This document shows, in pieces, positions 38,178 through 51,102 of a DNA stretch of 64,000 nucleotides; the first letter of the stretch is position 1, and every line of letters starts with the position of its first letter. This DNA is from Neelides folsomi. Lineage: Eukaryota; Arthropoda; Collembola; Neelipleona; Neelidae. The position numbers and the translations under genes are program-made. The notes under the pieces are model-generated. The model searched no databases and was not told the DNA's origin. It worked only from the letters and a program-made list of their open reading frames with translations. The DNA lies in assembly GCA_034687125.1 (NCBI GenBank), contig JAQGBZ010000039.1, positions 124,001-188,000 on the forward strand. Direction: 5' to 3'.

Positions 38178-38546
38178 TTAGTAATTGTGGTAATAATGAT
38201 CAGCTTCAGGATGGTGCGCCTCATGAGCCAGTTTATAATGATGAACTTGTTCCGTCTTATTCCAGAGCCAGTTGATGTGATATGTGACGAAGGAAGAGAC
38301 AATTGAGAGGAACATGATCGTGGACACAACGACTGTATGGATCGTGTCGACAATGATGGTTAAGAGTTCACCTCCCACTTGAACTCCGTACCATAAAAAG
38401 TCTGCTCCTCCTCCTCTCCCGCTCACTGCCAATTCTTTTTTCTCGCTTCCTTCCGTTCCTTCCGTTGAGGATGAAGATGAAATGAAAACGAGGAGTATCA
38501 CAATTCCCGCTTTAAACCACATTCCTTTCCAGTGCACAACTTCCAT
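38178..38546 (-). CDS. Unrecognised small membrane protein, single exon, 122 aa
   Basis: A single open frame starts at ATG 38546 and ends at TAA 38178. It has an N-terminal hydrophobic segment (AGIVILLVFISSSSS), read as a signal peptide, a Ser/Glu/Gly-rich stretch, a long hydrophobic segment (LLTIIVDTIHTVVVSTIMFL) and a His/Tyr-rich C-terminus with an NKT sequon. This suggests a type I membrane protein or a membrane-active secreted peptide. The higher GC of the N-terminal half supports coding. An upstream TTG in the same frame is not needed. No homologue is recognised, and spliced extensions cannot be excluded. Confidence 0.5.
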   Translation of the reverse strand: MEVVHWKGMWFKAGIVILLVFISSSSSTEGTEGSEKKELAVSGRGGGADFLWYGVQVGGELLTIIVDTIHTVVVSTIMFLSIVSSFVTYHINWLWNKTEQVHHYKLAHEAHHPEADHYYHNY

Positions 38547-39792
38547 TCTCAATCAGCTTTCTTCTATGAAACGAACAAACACCTTACTTTAATAACAAAA
38601 CTGAGGATTCTTCAACAAATTCCAAAAATTTATAATCTTATAATAAACTTACTCCTATCAGTAGTTGAAGAGTGTTCCAAAGAATAAAAAATAGCTATCA
38701 GTATTTAATGTTTGTAATAAAGTAGTAATTATTTATTAAGTTTTAGTATTAGTTAATTATGAAATTATCTTCTTCAATCACTTTTATCTTTTCCTCAAGA
38801 AGGTTCGAACATAAATGAGAGGAATTTGAGTTTTATTGCACAAAACCTTCCTACCCGAACTTCACTTTCCTTCACTCAACCTATCAATGAAGAGAAATGA
38901 AGAGGCGTCGAATGAATGCAAATGAAACAGGAGATGGCAAAAATTTTCATCGACCAACCCAAAAGCCTCCTATGCAAACATTATTATCATAGCTTATATG
39001 TAGGAAGGGTCAGCCCCAGACGTGGAAATTGATTCTATGTACTTGTATGAAAAGTCTAAAGGAGGAATGAATGATTATCATATAAAATTGTATACCATTA
39101 CTTACTACCTTCGCAAAAGCCCTCATGACACAGATTCGGAAAGAACGCGAACTTGAACTTCAACTCCCAAATGGACTCATGAGGACTTTCACTACGCTCT
39201 TCTTGAGAAACAGGTTTACGGTCCTTTTCATCCACTCAACATTAGTCATATAACATTCTGCATAATTTCTGAATCAACCCAACGACCATTTAATTTGTTA
39301 CATTTTTTCCACTCTATGAACTCTTCTCCAATTATTAATTTTCAAATTGTGCACGTCGTTAGTGAATTTGTTTTTATTCGTAATAATTGCAATCTTAATG
39401 CAAGCGTGTTTTCTATCACTTTCACTCGATCTTATCTTAAATGAACATGGAGTTCAATATGAATTAATGTATGTAAAGGATTTAATATTTATCTCATGTG
39501 TCAATTTGCCAGTCATTCACCTTCCACTTTTCAAACATCATTTTTTCTCTCTTTGACTGACATTGGACATTATGTACAACAGAAAATGTGAATGATGGGT
39601 TGATAAGCAGTCTAAACGCTGTGCAACCAAAGAAATAAAAAATGTCTTCGTTACTAATAATTTAATTTTTGGTGGCAAAAATTGGTCTTTCGATTCATGA
39701 CCCACTAATGCCCTGTTGCCTGTTTGGAAATTACTCTTAGATTCGACTACAATTAGGCTCTTTATTAAGGGAAATTTAAAATTTGAATAAAA
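38547..39792. other. Intergenic
   Basis: A plus-strand frame at 39347-39556 looks hydrophobic but has no partner exons or good start. Nothing is supported. Confidence 0.5.
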
Positions 39793-41500
39793 ATGCCTTC
39801 AAAAAAGATAGCTCATGGAGTTTCAAATACAGTCGCAAGGAGAGAAGAGAATACGAGATCGAAAAAGCATAAACGGAGAGAATCAACAACGACAATATTC
39901 CAACTTCCTACTGAGGTTCTTACAAGACGACAAAAAAAATCTTCCTCTCCAAAATCACATTTAAGATAATTGAAATAATAAATTAACATCTTAAAATTAA
40001 TTTCTCAATTTAAAAAAATTTCAATTTGTACATAGATGAGAGAAAAAGTATTCGGGTCGTTGGATCGAATGACTCTTCTTCGATGTCGAGCTGTTTGTCG
40101 CCACTGGAGGAACGAAGTTGATTGGGTTGTTGGTCACACGGTGGAAATCAACGACAAGTCCAGAGGGAATCTTCTTTTTTGTGAAAATATCAAAGTGATC
40201 GGAGCCATCGTTGAATGTCTACGTGTTCGCGGAGGTTCAAGATTAAGTTTAACTATCCCGGGATCATTGAGGGATCTTTTACTAATTGACAAAGTTGATC
40301 CTTATTGGCTTTCTAAGAATTTACCAACCTTCACCCATCTCACATCCCTTACCATGACAAATGACTCCCTGTGTTCACAAGTGTTCATGAGCGGTCGTGG
40401 AGAAGAAGTGATCGTTCTCCCTTCATTAACTTACCTTTGTCTGTCTACCGAAGAGCAATCCAGGCCAAAAGGAAGAACAGCTCGATTCGCAACCCAGACG
40501 AAAAACTCAATGAATATTTTCCATTTTTTGACTCTGCTCAAATGCCCAAATCTCAAGAGCTTTCTCGTCATGACAGATCCAATGGTGAGAGCAATCACAA
40601 GTGCTTTTGACTGGACCAAAGAGAGAATTAAGATGTTTTTAGCGGAGCACTCGAATACATTAATAAAAGTATATTTGACAGGAATAACAATGGAGGTAAT
40701 TTCTGTTGTATTATAAATTTTATTACTATAATTTATATTGCATTAAATTACTTGTATTATGTACATGATTTTGCAAATTAATTCGATTTGGTTATGTTTA
40801 AAAATTAAGTTTGATTAAATATTCATTTTAGAGAGACAGAACAGGAGAAGGTTTGGATACTCCACAGAATTTGATAACTTTATGGTTAAATATCGGAGAA
40901 CGGGCAGAATATTGGCGTCGTCTTGTGGAGATTCAAACATCATTAGGAGAAGTTTGTCTCACCTTGTCCAGAAACCGATCTTCATATGATATCTTACAAT
41001 TCCTCTGGGATCAAAATTACCGGACCCTTCACACCCTCAAGATCTCCGTCCCTTTCAGTGAATCCTTCGATTTCAGCATATTCGTCCCCTTGGTGTCACT
41101 TAGGAATTTGGGTCTAACAGTCGCTGTGGATGTCATGGGAGAAGGTGGATTTGCCGTCTCGGTCGACATCCTCAAACTCCCTAAGGAATTAACACGATTG
41201 GAGGTGAAAAGATGTTGGATTATGTCTGAAGAGTTAGAAGGATTTTATACACGGTTCAAAAACATGATTGGCCTTTCCTTGGAGAATGTTGGGTCAACGA
41301 TTCCCTTTGGAATTGACCTCCAAGCGTTGAAAGCTCTCTTGAGCATCCGGACGCTCAATTTCATTTCTATGGGAGAATTGAACATGATTTTGAAAACAGA
41401 TGAGTTCATGCAGTTTCTCGAGTCTTTGGGGAATGTTTGGGCTCAAGATGCAATCCCGACGTTACAAATTGGTTCAGATCCTTCATACTTTGGAGTATGA
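39793..41500 (+). CDS. F-box protein with LRR-like C-terminus
   Basis: Three exons (39793-39915, 40036-40695, 40832-41500) sum to 1452 nt, 483 aa. The F-box spans the first intron: IFQLPTE at the end of exon 1 continues as MREKVFGSLD, then LLRCRAVCRHWRNEV. This matches the LPxE...L...DL..CR.VCR.W consensus and strongly supports the join. The N-terminus is basic (RSKKHKRRE), a possible nuclear signal. The rest has degenerate leucine-rich spacing (LPSLTYLCLS, LPKELTRLEV), as in F-box/LRR substrate adaptors. Such proteins link substrates to Skp1-Cul1 ubiquitin ligases. The substrate is unknown. Large F-box families are common in arthropods, so a specific orthologue is not proposed. Confidence 0.85.
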
Positions 41501-41804
41501 TTTGTGAACAAATATGATTTAAGCAAAGAATTGGAAGCGGATTTTTCACAAGATTTGAAGATTTTTAATTTTTATATATTGTATTTTGTTAAATTAACTT
41601 TTAATTTATTTTAATTTGTTCATTTTTAAAGGAGTTATAATTGTTTGTAAATATCTGTATGTTCAATGAGCATAACTTTTGTGATATTTTGAATACCAAA
41701 TATATTTACGGTGCAAAGTGATAATAAAATTAGCACCATAATTTTTTATTAAAGTTTTACCAGTAATTATTCATTATACTACGTATACAATAGTAATATA
41801 GGAG
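41501..41804. other. Short intergenic gap between convergent genes
   Basis: AT-rich 3' flanks of the F-box and astacin genes, with nothing else visible. Confidence 0.6.
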
Positions 41805-42912
41805 TTATTCGCATTTGTATAACTTTTTCAGCTTCATTTTATCTAATTCGGTTAATTTTCGTATTGAACCCGGCATCACATTTGGATTCTATCAATATCA
41901 ATAGAAAATTAGATTTTTGTATTTAGATTTTTATTTTGTTGAATTATTAGTGATGTTTTATGATGATTTTACTTTTGACACAAGAATCTTTTTCTTATTG
42001 ACAGAAAACTGAGCTGGTGAATAATGCATAATGCTGTAATAATCATAAGGAAGTCCGAACGTGTCAACTTCTGAAGAATTCTTCTTTTCGAAATTCTCAG
42101 CCATTTCTGTATATATTCTCAGTATAATATTATTAGGTAATATGCGTAATATCGAATATTTTATTTATTTAAAAAAGTTAAATTAAAAATGTATAGTATA
42201 CACTTTTAGATTTGGAGTTGCGAAAAAATATTAAATACTTATTACAATTACATATATTATTATTGAAATACTTGAGTCAAAATTGTTGTAAACTGTAACG
42301 TATTCATCCCTATCTGGCCGTTGTTGTTCGTGGTAAAATCCAAGAGCATGGTAAGTCTCGTGCATAATTGTATCTTGAGTAAGACAAAAAGGCTCGAGGT
42401 TCATAATTTGCTTTCCTCCTGTTTTCCCAATTGCTGAGGAACATCCGCTTCCTTTGACTCCTCGTTTGATATAAACCCAGTCTTTATCTTGGATGGAATC
42501 CGTAGCGTTGGGTAGTTCGAATCGAAGGCAGTTTGTGAGTAAAAGAGATAATTGACCAAGCGCTTCGTTCAATACAGCCTTTTCCTTTTTAGAAAATAGC
42601 GGGTCGAGTTCAAAAGAAATCTTTCCTTTCCAGTGATAACGTTTGTCTCGAATGGCGACTCTCTTCACCCGGATTTTTGGAAGACCTTGTGGAAGAGTTT
42701 TAATGATTAAATTTTAATAACAATCAAATATTTTTTCAATTTGTACAAAAGTAAATTCTACAGTAATTTAATAACTCAATTAAAAATCTATAAAAATCTT
42801 ATAATGTTATGATTAGATTAAATGGTCTACCATTTAAAACATCAAAAACACAAAATAATAGTAAAATGTTTAAAATTATTTTGGAAAATTTAAAATCAAA
42901 TATGGAATTCAT
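41805..42912 (-). CDS. Astacin-family zinc metalloprotease (M12A), minimal form
   Basis: Four exons (42912-42831, 42685-42272, 42106-41973, 41888-41805) sum to 714 nt, 237 aa. A hydrophobic N-terminal signal (IILNILLLFCVF) leads almost directly into the catalytic domain. The zinc site HETYHALGFYHEQQRPDRD begins at His 136 and matches HExxHxxGFxHExxRxDRD in full; the Met-turn SIMHY follows in exon 3. The C-terminus ends with the LTELD...LYKC block usual for the end of the fold. Astacins digest extracellular proteins or process matrix and growth factors. There is no recognisable FxGD aspartate-switch propeptide and no EGF, CUB or ShK domain, so either a prodomain exon has been missed or this is a reduced form. 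Confidence 0.9.
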
Positions 42913-44293
42913 TTTAACTGATACTAACTTTAACATTAAGCATCTAAAAAATTAATTTACAATACAGCCATATTTATAACTTTTGATAGAATAAATATTT
43001 AAATTTCAAAAGCACAATTAAACTATTAATGTTATTTTATTAACAAGCTATCATAAATTCTTTTGTTAAAAAATATAAATAAAATAAAAATCGGAAGCCT
43101 TCCTGAAAATATACAAAAGATTACCTAATAACTTAAATATTGAATAAAAAATTAAAATAAATTATGTCACTGATTATGTAATCATGATCATAATAAATAA
43201 ATAATAAATCAGGTAAATAATGAGATTTCGTTTTTAAATTCAAGGTTATAATTAAAATTACAGCATAAGAGATAAGAGATATAAGCAATAATCAACAGGA
43301 TTATTTGAAAAAATTTCAAATTTATTATAATTCATTGTTTTTAAATACCACAAATTATATGATTTAGTAAAAAAGATTTACAATAACAAAAAATTGAATA
43401 ATACAATAAAAATAATTCAATTAAACGGAAAATAATTTTAATTATTTTTTATACATAAGTTCAATAACGCTCTTGCCACATTGACTAACATTAAGTTTAT
43501 CAAATATAGGCGTAACGTAGGCGTGACGTCTGCTAATATTTAAACTAAATTTATTATTTCATATACTACATAATTAATTATATGTTTTAATATGATTAAT
43601 TACATTCACACTGACATTAACAGCCGTTACGAAATATTTTCCTTTTAATTGTTTTAATTATAGATTTTTAGCTAGTAGTCTGCAAAAATTATACAGATTA
43701 CAGATATAATAAAAGAATAAATATAAATGCTAATGCTCCATAAATGACCAATGTCTCAGAGTATGTAATGCAGTTAATACAAACCATTTGTATCATAGGA
43801 AATGTATCCTTGTATTCCACAATAATTACCTGTATTCGGCATCACGGTCAACTTCTTGTATTTAACATTTTACTGTGATTGTATTTGGGTATTTTATTAG
43901 TTTGTAGTTTTGTAGAAGCAGGAAGGATTCCACAAGGAAAAGATTGAATCAATTTCATAATTTCAATTACTATTTCTTCTAGTCACTAAAATTCGCAGCT
44001 CTAATTACTTCTTACGCATAACAGTTCTCAATTTATTCTCATATTAGGTTCAATTTTAATTTAATAAACTCATCTAACATTTCGATGTGAAAACATTGTA
44101 ATTATCAAGTTATCGAAATATAAAAAATTATAAATCTGTTATTCAATGTAATTTAATACAATTAACCAAGTATTAAACATAATAACAAAAAGGCTACAAG
44201 GGAAAACAGTCAACATTTTTTATATTAAGATAGATGTGGCTGCCATTTGATCATTTAAACAATCCCTGTTAAGGTGTAATAACTTAATTTCTC
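42913..44293. other. Very AT-rich intergenic region
   Basis: Among the most AT-rich parts of the window, with many runs of A and T and no supported gene. The astacin may have an upstream exon here, but none could be identified. Confidence 0.55.
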
Positions 44294-46085
44294 ATGTCTC
44301 TTCTTTCCTACTTGAACGTGAAAGTGAATTTCATTAGTTTAACCATGTTTAAAAGTGTTAAGTACTGGAGTGTAAAATTGACATTGAAATTAATAGCGTT
44401 AATTCTTACCATTACATTTCTCGTTTTTGGTCTTTTGCTTTTCATTTTAGTTATTTTGCCTATTTATTTATATCGGAAAATTTTATCGTTGATTGTTGTC
44501 CGGTTGAATCCCAATGTGATTAAAATTGTCCAAGCTCGGGGAGCGATTTTTCTCCCAGCGGATCCTTCAAATCTCCAAAGATCAACATTCGTCAACGCCA
44601 TTTCAATCGGCCAAGGTTTTATTCCCCGTGAAGTTGTATTACGTTCAATCACTGACACAGTCTTGAGTTTGAAAAATTCGCAAGGGGACCTTCAATATCC
44701 AGAACTCCGGCAAGCAATAAAGAAATTCGGCGGATTTTACTTTTGGGCTGTCGATGAAAATTTTGATTTGGACGATCATGTGAAGATCCATTCAACCACG
44801 AAGGATTTTATTACAGAAGATGATTTTATGGAAATTGAGAAAGATTTTATGAGTGAAGGGATCAATTACGCCAGGAGCCCTTGGGATCTTTTAATTATTC
44901 ACAATTACATAGGGAATGTGAGTGGAGTGAAACCTGGAGAAAAGTGCACAATTGCCATGTGGCGCGTGGCTCATTTCTTTGCTGATGGAGTTTCACTTGG
45001 CAAATTTTTCACTGTTTTGGCTTCAACGACCGCAGATAATTTTTCTAAGCCAAAATTCGAAAAATTAAGTTTGAGGAAGAAAGTGTTCAAAGGTTTAGAT
45101 TTTGTATTATTTGGACTTTATGACTCGTTTTATTCAATGTTGGATTCAATAGACTTTAACCAAATCCACACTCCATTTAAAAAATACTCAAAAGTTCCTG
45201 TCAAAGCTATGATGAAGATTCCTTTAATCAATTTAAAAGAGACTGGAAAAGCCCAAAATGCAAGTTTGACCAGCATTATTATTGCCGGTATATCGGGAGG
45301 ATTGAGGAAATATTATGAAGAAACATACAAGACTCCTGTACCAACAAATATGCATGCCGGAATGCCATTCCCATTCTCTGGTCATCCATCTAAACTGAGG
45401 AATTATTAGTGAGTTTAAATAACCATTCATTGATATAATTGTTAAACAAATTCATTTTAAAGATTATCCTTATTTAACATTTGTATATTAATTTTTTTGG
45501 TAATTTTTAAGTAAAGTTTCATTTTTAATATTTAAGCTCCATTGGTTTACTGCGACTCCCTTTTGGATTGGCAGGGAGCCTCGAGAGATTGAAGCAAATT
45601 GACGAGAATCTCAAAAGATTGAAGAACAGCGCTAGCAATTTGATGGTCTTTTTAAATATCCCTGTCATTGGGTCAATGTTTCCTCGGATGATTGACACAA
45701 TGATGAAATTGGATCGGTCGTTCACGTTTGGAATCACAATGCTACCGGGCCCAAATAATCATGTTGATGTTTTCGAAACAAAGTCCCTTGATACGTATAT
45801 GGACATCTCGCTCACTTGTCCTGGAGTACATGGTACGTATTTTTAATGATTTAATCAAATGGAAGTTTTATACCAGTTTTAAAATACATGCAAGACTTAT
45901 AATTTATCATATATTTGTATCTTTTTTCAATAGCACTGATATTTTTGACGCTTACATACGGAGGTAATTTTTATATAATGGCCAATGGAGATGAATCTGT
46001 TTTTCAAAATAGAGCTGAAATGATAAAGCTTTTAAAATATGTTGAAGATGAATACAAAACCCTTCATGCTCTCACTGCTGTATAA
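44294..46085 (+). CDS. WS/DGAT (WSD1)-like O-acyltransferase, membrane-anchored
   Basis: Three exons (44294-45408, 45537-45832, 45934-46085) sum to 1563 nt, 520 aa. Two N-terminal hydrophobic segments (about residues 33-60) suggest ER membrane anchoring. The acyltransferase core has AHFFADG, with His 227 and Asp 231 as the HxxxD of the HHxxxDG motif; the first His of the canonical pair is Ala. The C-terminal part (SIGLLRLP..., LPGPNN, LTLTYGGNFYIMANGD) matches the WSD1 C-terminal domain and is spread over exons 2 and 3, confirming the joins. The family makes wax esters or triacylglycerol from fatty alcohol or diacylglycerol and acyl-CoA. A cuticular lipid or storage role is inference. A second ATG at 44345 is an alternative start. 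Confidence 0.9.
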
Positions 46086-46891
46086 CATAAAGAATATTTA
46101 TTAATCATTAAAGCTAGTAATATACACAGATACCATTTACTACTGTATAATACTAAATACACTGCATTTATTTTACTGTAGCTATACAATTATACAATAT
46201 ACCATATAACATATTTGTACAAAACCAGAGTATTTGGCTCTACAAAATATTCCTATTGAATAAATAGTATTTGTTAAAAAATTCATAAGTAAAAATTGTA
46301 TTTTGTTATGAAATATTTTTATGAAATAGATCATTCATTCATGAGTTGATGGGATCTTCAGTTGATGCTGCATATTTGCAATTCAAAAAGAACAAAAAGC
46401 TTTTAGTTTAACAGCCTGAGCATTCTTATTATAACGTTTATATACCTTTATATTAACGTAAATATTTTAACGTGCTTCCTATAAAGTTAATAAGGAAATC
46501 GAATTCAAGGTTTGCAACTTTCAAAATCATTCCATTTCTCTATAGCATACCTACATACTACACAATTGCATTGTAGACTCAAGTCCTTATTAACCTTGTT
46601 ATAAAATTTCCTATTAACCCAATCGAGAGAAAATAGTAGAGGAAAAGAGTAGCGGAAATGAAGAGTAAATCGGATTAAAAGAAGCATTGGAAATAGGGGG
46701 CTCAATTTTGATTAAATTGTGAAGAATAATTGTGAAGAAGGGAACGGAGGATGAGTTTGTGCGTGGAAGAAGGAGGTGAATGACTGGTTGGCTCTTTTGC
46801 ATCTTCCTCGCATAGCGTGGGAAACTGTGAAAAAGGAATATGTCGTGAGGTGCGGGGAAAAGAAGGCAACAATTATTAAACTCTCTTCGCG
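46086..46891. other. Intergenic, upstream of the ataxin-7 gene
   Basis: The final 200 bases before 46892 are more GC-rich and purine-rich and probably form the 5' UTR and promoter of the ataxin-7 homologue. Minus-strand open frames there have no motif. Confidence 0.5.
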
Positions 46892-49612
46892 ATGCCTTCT
46901 AACCCCGACCTCGACGACGAGGACGATGATGAGTTTAAGAACTCTAAAGAGAAGTCTTGGTCGGATTGGAAAACTGATTTACAAGCCAATTCATCAGGTA
47001 AGTCCCTTAACTCCCTGCTCCATTTCTCCTTCTCAAATCTCTCTAATTTCCCGTTCTCATTTTATTTTTATTCTTGTAAACTTTTTTGCATTTTCATTTT
47101 CGCCATTCAATTTTCTCGTTTTTACCCCGAACAAATTATTATTTTGAAGATTATTTCCTAAAAAATTGCACAAGAGGTTTATTTTTCTCTGTGGAAATAA
47201 TTGTACAATTTGTTTTCGCATTGAAGCTCTTTTGTCCTTGTCCTTGATATATTGCTTCCTTAAAGATCTTTATGGATTATTTTTTATTTTGTAGTTCTTT
47301 TGATGATTTTCAATACAGTGAATTTTAAACTCGTGCCTAATTAAAATAGAACATTGAATGAATTGAATTAATTTTATTTAGATGAGTATGACTCAGACGA
47401 TGACGGGGAGAGAGACTCTCGGCCTTCGACTTCCTCCGCGATTAAAACGCCGATTAAACTCCCGGTTCAAGAAGGAATCCTTGAGAATAAATTTTGTAAG
47501 CATTTTTATGGATTAATGGACTATGAATACTTTTTAGAATAATCTTTGCTAATAAAATATTCATTTTTTGTTATATTTTTAGTAGGTTTAATTCTGAGAA
47601 GTTCATCGGAAAAACGGAGCGATTACTTTTCAGTAACACAATGTCCAGTCTGTAAAAGAGTCTTTAAAGCCGAATGGTTCTCACGACACGTTAACAGTAA
47701 GCGAATATGCGAATACCTACGTGCTTTTATATGCGAATTTTAACCGCCGTTTTATTATAAAATTTAAATATTGGCCATTATTTTTACAATTTGTTGGGAA
47801 TAATTTTATTACAAATTATACATTAACTTAAATTAATTTGTAATATTTACTTAGTGGTTCATGCTGATCTTCCTCATCTTTCATTGAAATTCGCATCCTC
47901 TCAAGTTGAGCTCAAAAACTTTGACTCTGAAGATGGAGAAGAATCGGACGAAGTGGAAATCAAGTCAGAGTCAATAAAATTAGAAGAAGAGACCGAAGTG
48001 ATGCTTAAAATCCCCGAACGTTACGACCAATCCGGAGGTCTCAAACCGAACCTTCTCTCCGTGATGTTAGACACCGGCACCAGCTCCGACCCGATCCCGC
48101 TCTCATTGTCTTCACTGAGAAATTCATCCTATCCTTCAATCCCACAACCCCCCTCTCAGGAAATCACTCTTGAATCGGCTTTAAAACAACTCGACCCCTT
48201 AGACCTCGATACGGAATACAACGAGAAGGAAATGAAGTTCTTCGCTTCAGCCCCTACCAATCAACCCGTTCCGAATAATAATTATAATCAAATTAATGGG
48301 AAACCGTTCCAAGTTCATTTTACTCAAAATGTGGATTCAAATAAAAACTCGGACTATTCCTCTCAAGGCTATACGATGGCAATTAAAACCGAAGAGAATT
48401 CAACTCCATTAATTATTCCAAATCCGACCGATCCGCTTCAATTAAAACAGTCAGAATTGAAGCGAACTGGTGGAATTTTCAATTTCTCGCCGGGTCAAAT
48501 TAAACGGGAGCCAATCGAGGAAATTTCCATTCAACCCAAAGAAGGAGCGAAGAAGCGTGTGAGAAAAAAGAGCTCTGCGGGGAGTCAGAGGAAAGTGATT
48601 CCATTGAAAGATCGCCACTTTGACCCTGACCAGCATTGCGGTGTGGGATGCAATGGAGATCCTCCATGCAAGAGAAGTTTAACTTGCAAAACCCATTCGA
48701 TCTCCTTCCGACGAGCCGTGAAAGGACGCAGCATGCCTTTTGACAAGTTGCTGGAGAACCACAAGAGGCTCAAATCTTGTAATAAAATCCCCGATGACAA
48801 ACAATGGTTAGAAGAGGAATCTCCCACGCCTCTCGCCACGTCCATTATGATCGGACAGCAGTCGAATGTGTCGAATCAGGAAAACTCTGTTGTGGATGCA
48901 AATTGCAATGTTTTGGTGGAAGAGCCCAAGTCCCTTCTGGTCGACGGAGAAAACAGGGAATGGAACAATGGGCTCTTTTCCAATATTAAAAATTATTCTC
49001 AACATCACCATCATGAGATTTTTAATACGAATTCCTATGCCGCATCATATAATATATTTCTTGATCGGACAAGAAATTATGATCAAGTGAGATTAAAATT
49101 TAATGCATTAAATTTTTATAAAAGTTAATTGCCCTAAGATAATATTATTTCCTATTTTTATAAGGATGAACTAATTAAACAATTTTTCCTTTCAGATTAC
49201 TATCCGTGATCCAAATGATTTACTATCTGTTTCAAACGTTGAGAATGAGAATAGCCTTTATGCTCCACGAGTGGACGAGGCGGATGGACCACGAGCCAAA
49301 AGACCCAAACTTCCCCCAGAGTTCTTCAACCATAAAGCCTTTCTTCGAAACTTGATGCTTGGGAAAGTGGCCGGAGCACGGGAAGTGACCACAAGGATTC
49401 AAGATCCAAAAAAGGGGCTCAAAATCAAGATCAAGTTGAACAATGGAGCGGCAGACCCTTCCATCGTTTCTTGTGATCGAGGTGTTGAGCACGAAGGTTC
49501 CTCTCCTGACCCGCATTTTCTCCCCCATCGGATTCCCAACTTTGAAGGGCCGATTTACGATGACAGAGAATTGGGCGACCTCCTTTTAGCCCAATTTGAG
49601 CACATTGAGTAA
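46892..49612 (+). CDS. Ataxin-7: Ataxin-7 homologue, SAGA deubiquitinase-module subunit with SCA7 domain
   Basis: Five exons (46892-46997, 47382-47495, 47583-47696, 47855-49086, 49196-49612) sum to 1983 nt, 660 aa. The N-terminus is acidic with paired Trp (SWSDWKTD), followed by a zinc finger CPVCKRVF...H around residues 93-108. The SCA7 domain, about residues 364-416, reads RHFDPDQHCGVGCNGDPPC, then RSLTCKTHSISFRRAVKGR and PFDKLLENHK, a near-complete family signature. Proteins of this family anchor the ubiquitin protease module to SAGA and its SCA7 region binds nucleosomes. Low-complexity Pro/Ser/Asn linkers separate the domains; there is no long poly-Gln tract as in human ATXN7. Exon 3 has tandem TAGTAG acceptors that would add or drop one residue. 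Confidence 0.93.
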
Positions 49613-51102
49613 TTTGAGATTCAAATCAAATTTTGAACTCGGTTTTAATTATATTTTTAATTCCTCGTGGCGTTTATTGGCCAATTTCGCAAATTGAAAT
49701 TTTATGAATTTCCTCATTTCAAGTGTCAACTTTTTGTTGAGCAAAGAGTCATTTTTAATATTAAATAAATTTTAGTAGCCTAAATATTATTTTAAATTTT
49801 AGGATGTACACGCAGTTTGGATTCAAACTAGACATACATATCTTATTCAATACATGAGTGATAATATTAATATTTAATAATTGTTAAGATTAAAAGTATT
49901 ATTTTTAGGAATTTTACCTAATTGTTTTATGCTTCGCATATAGGTAAAACATGTAGGAATTGATTATTTATTTATCTTCTTTTTGAAGTGTAATTGATTT
50001 TACTTAATATGGCTATGTTAGGATATGATAATAAATTATTTACGTAAAAATAACATCCATTGTTTAGTGTTTTATACGTAAAGACAAGAATAGATTTATG
50101 TGTTAACGCGAAACCGTTTTTCATAATGTTCTTTTATTGTTATTAGTTATATACGTTTAGAATAACCGATGAATTTAAATTAGATGGATATTGATTGTAT
50201 TAACCTTCATGCGTCATCTCTAACTACCTGGATGAATAGCGAGATCTTTTGTGGAGAATATCTATACATTTTTTTAATTTGTGTCAATAGTTGCAAAATT
50301 TCATTTGTCTAATTAATATTCTTCGTAATTTATTACTTTTATTTGGATGAACGAGGGCAGTTTATAATCATTTTCATCATCTTGTACACAGAAAATTATT
50401 TAATGATCTTCAGTTGGCTGAGAACTTAATGTTAGATGATGAAAATAATTTATTCCGAGTTCATTGGTTTTAATGTCGGTTGTGAGATCTCCATATTACA
50501 TGCTTCTATTCATTATTCTCCACCTTTGTATTGTGATTGAAGATGGAAATATTAAGAATTAATCTTAATTTAAAATAATTGATGTGTTGAGATATTTAAA
50601 AATACCATCTAATTATAATAATAACACATTAAGTTATTTTAAAGTAAAATCTACCAACCAATTCACAAGTAATTCATAAACTTTTTAGCATTAAATTATT
50701 TTAATGGTAATTTCTTTTTTAAAGTTAACACTAACATCCTGGTTAAAATAGATGAAATTAACGTTATGTGATTCAATTAATGAACTACGTAATTACTTAA
50801 ACTGATTTGGACCACATGGGTTTCATTTCTGAACGTATCATTGAAAAAAATAAAGACTGATTCGTGTGAAATAACTTTCATTGATGGAATTATTCTCATT
50901 AATTAATCCAATACAATCTTATATTGAAACAAATTCAATTCATAATGTATCTAATATATTATTATCTGATGGTGTAAATATCATGTAGACAATAAGAAAG
51001 ATTTTGGTCAGTATAATTTTTTCATGATTTAATTTATTCATTAAAAATAAATAAATTTTTAGGTTATCTCCTTATTGAAAGTATTGTTAAATAAGCCTGG
51101 GC
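49613..51102. other. Intergenic
   Basis: AT-rich flank between the ataxin-7 homologue and the small secreted-protein gene. No frame, repeat or RNA gene is supported. Confidence 0.6.

Noticed and set aside
38795-38825. Possible tRNA B-box (GGTTCGAAC)
   Set aside because: No matching A-box, anticodon stem or acceptor stem could be built around it.
39347-39556. Hydrophobic plus-strand frame
   Set aside because: No plausible ATG start, no neighbouring exons, low-complexity hydrophobic composition.
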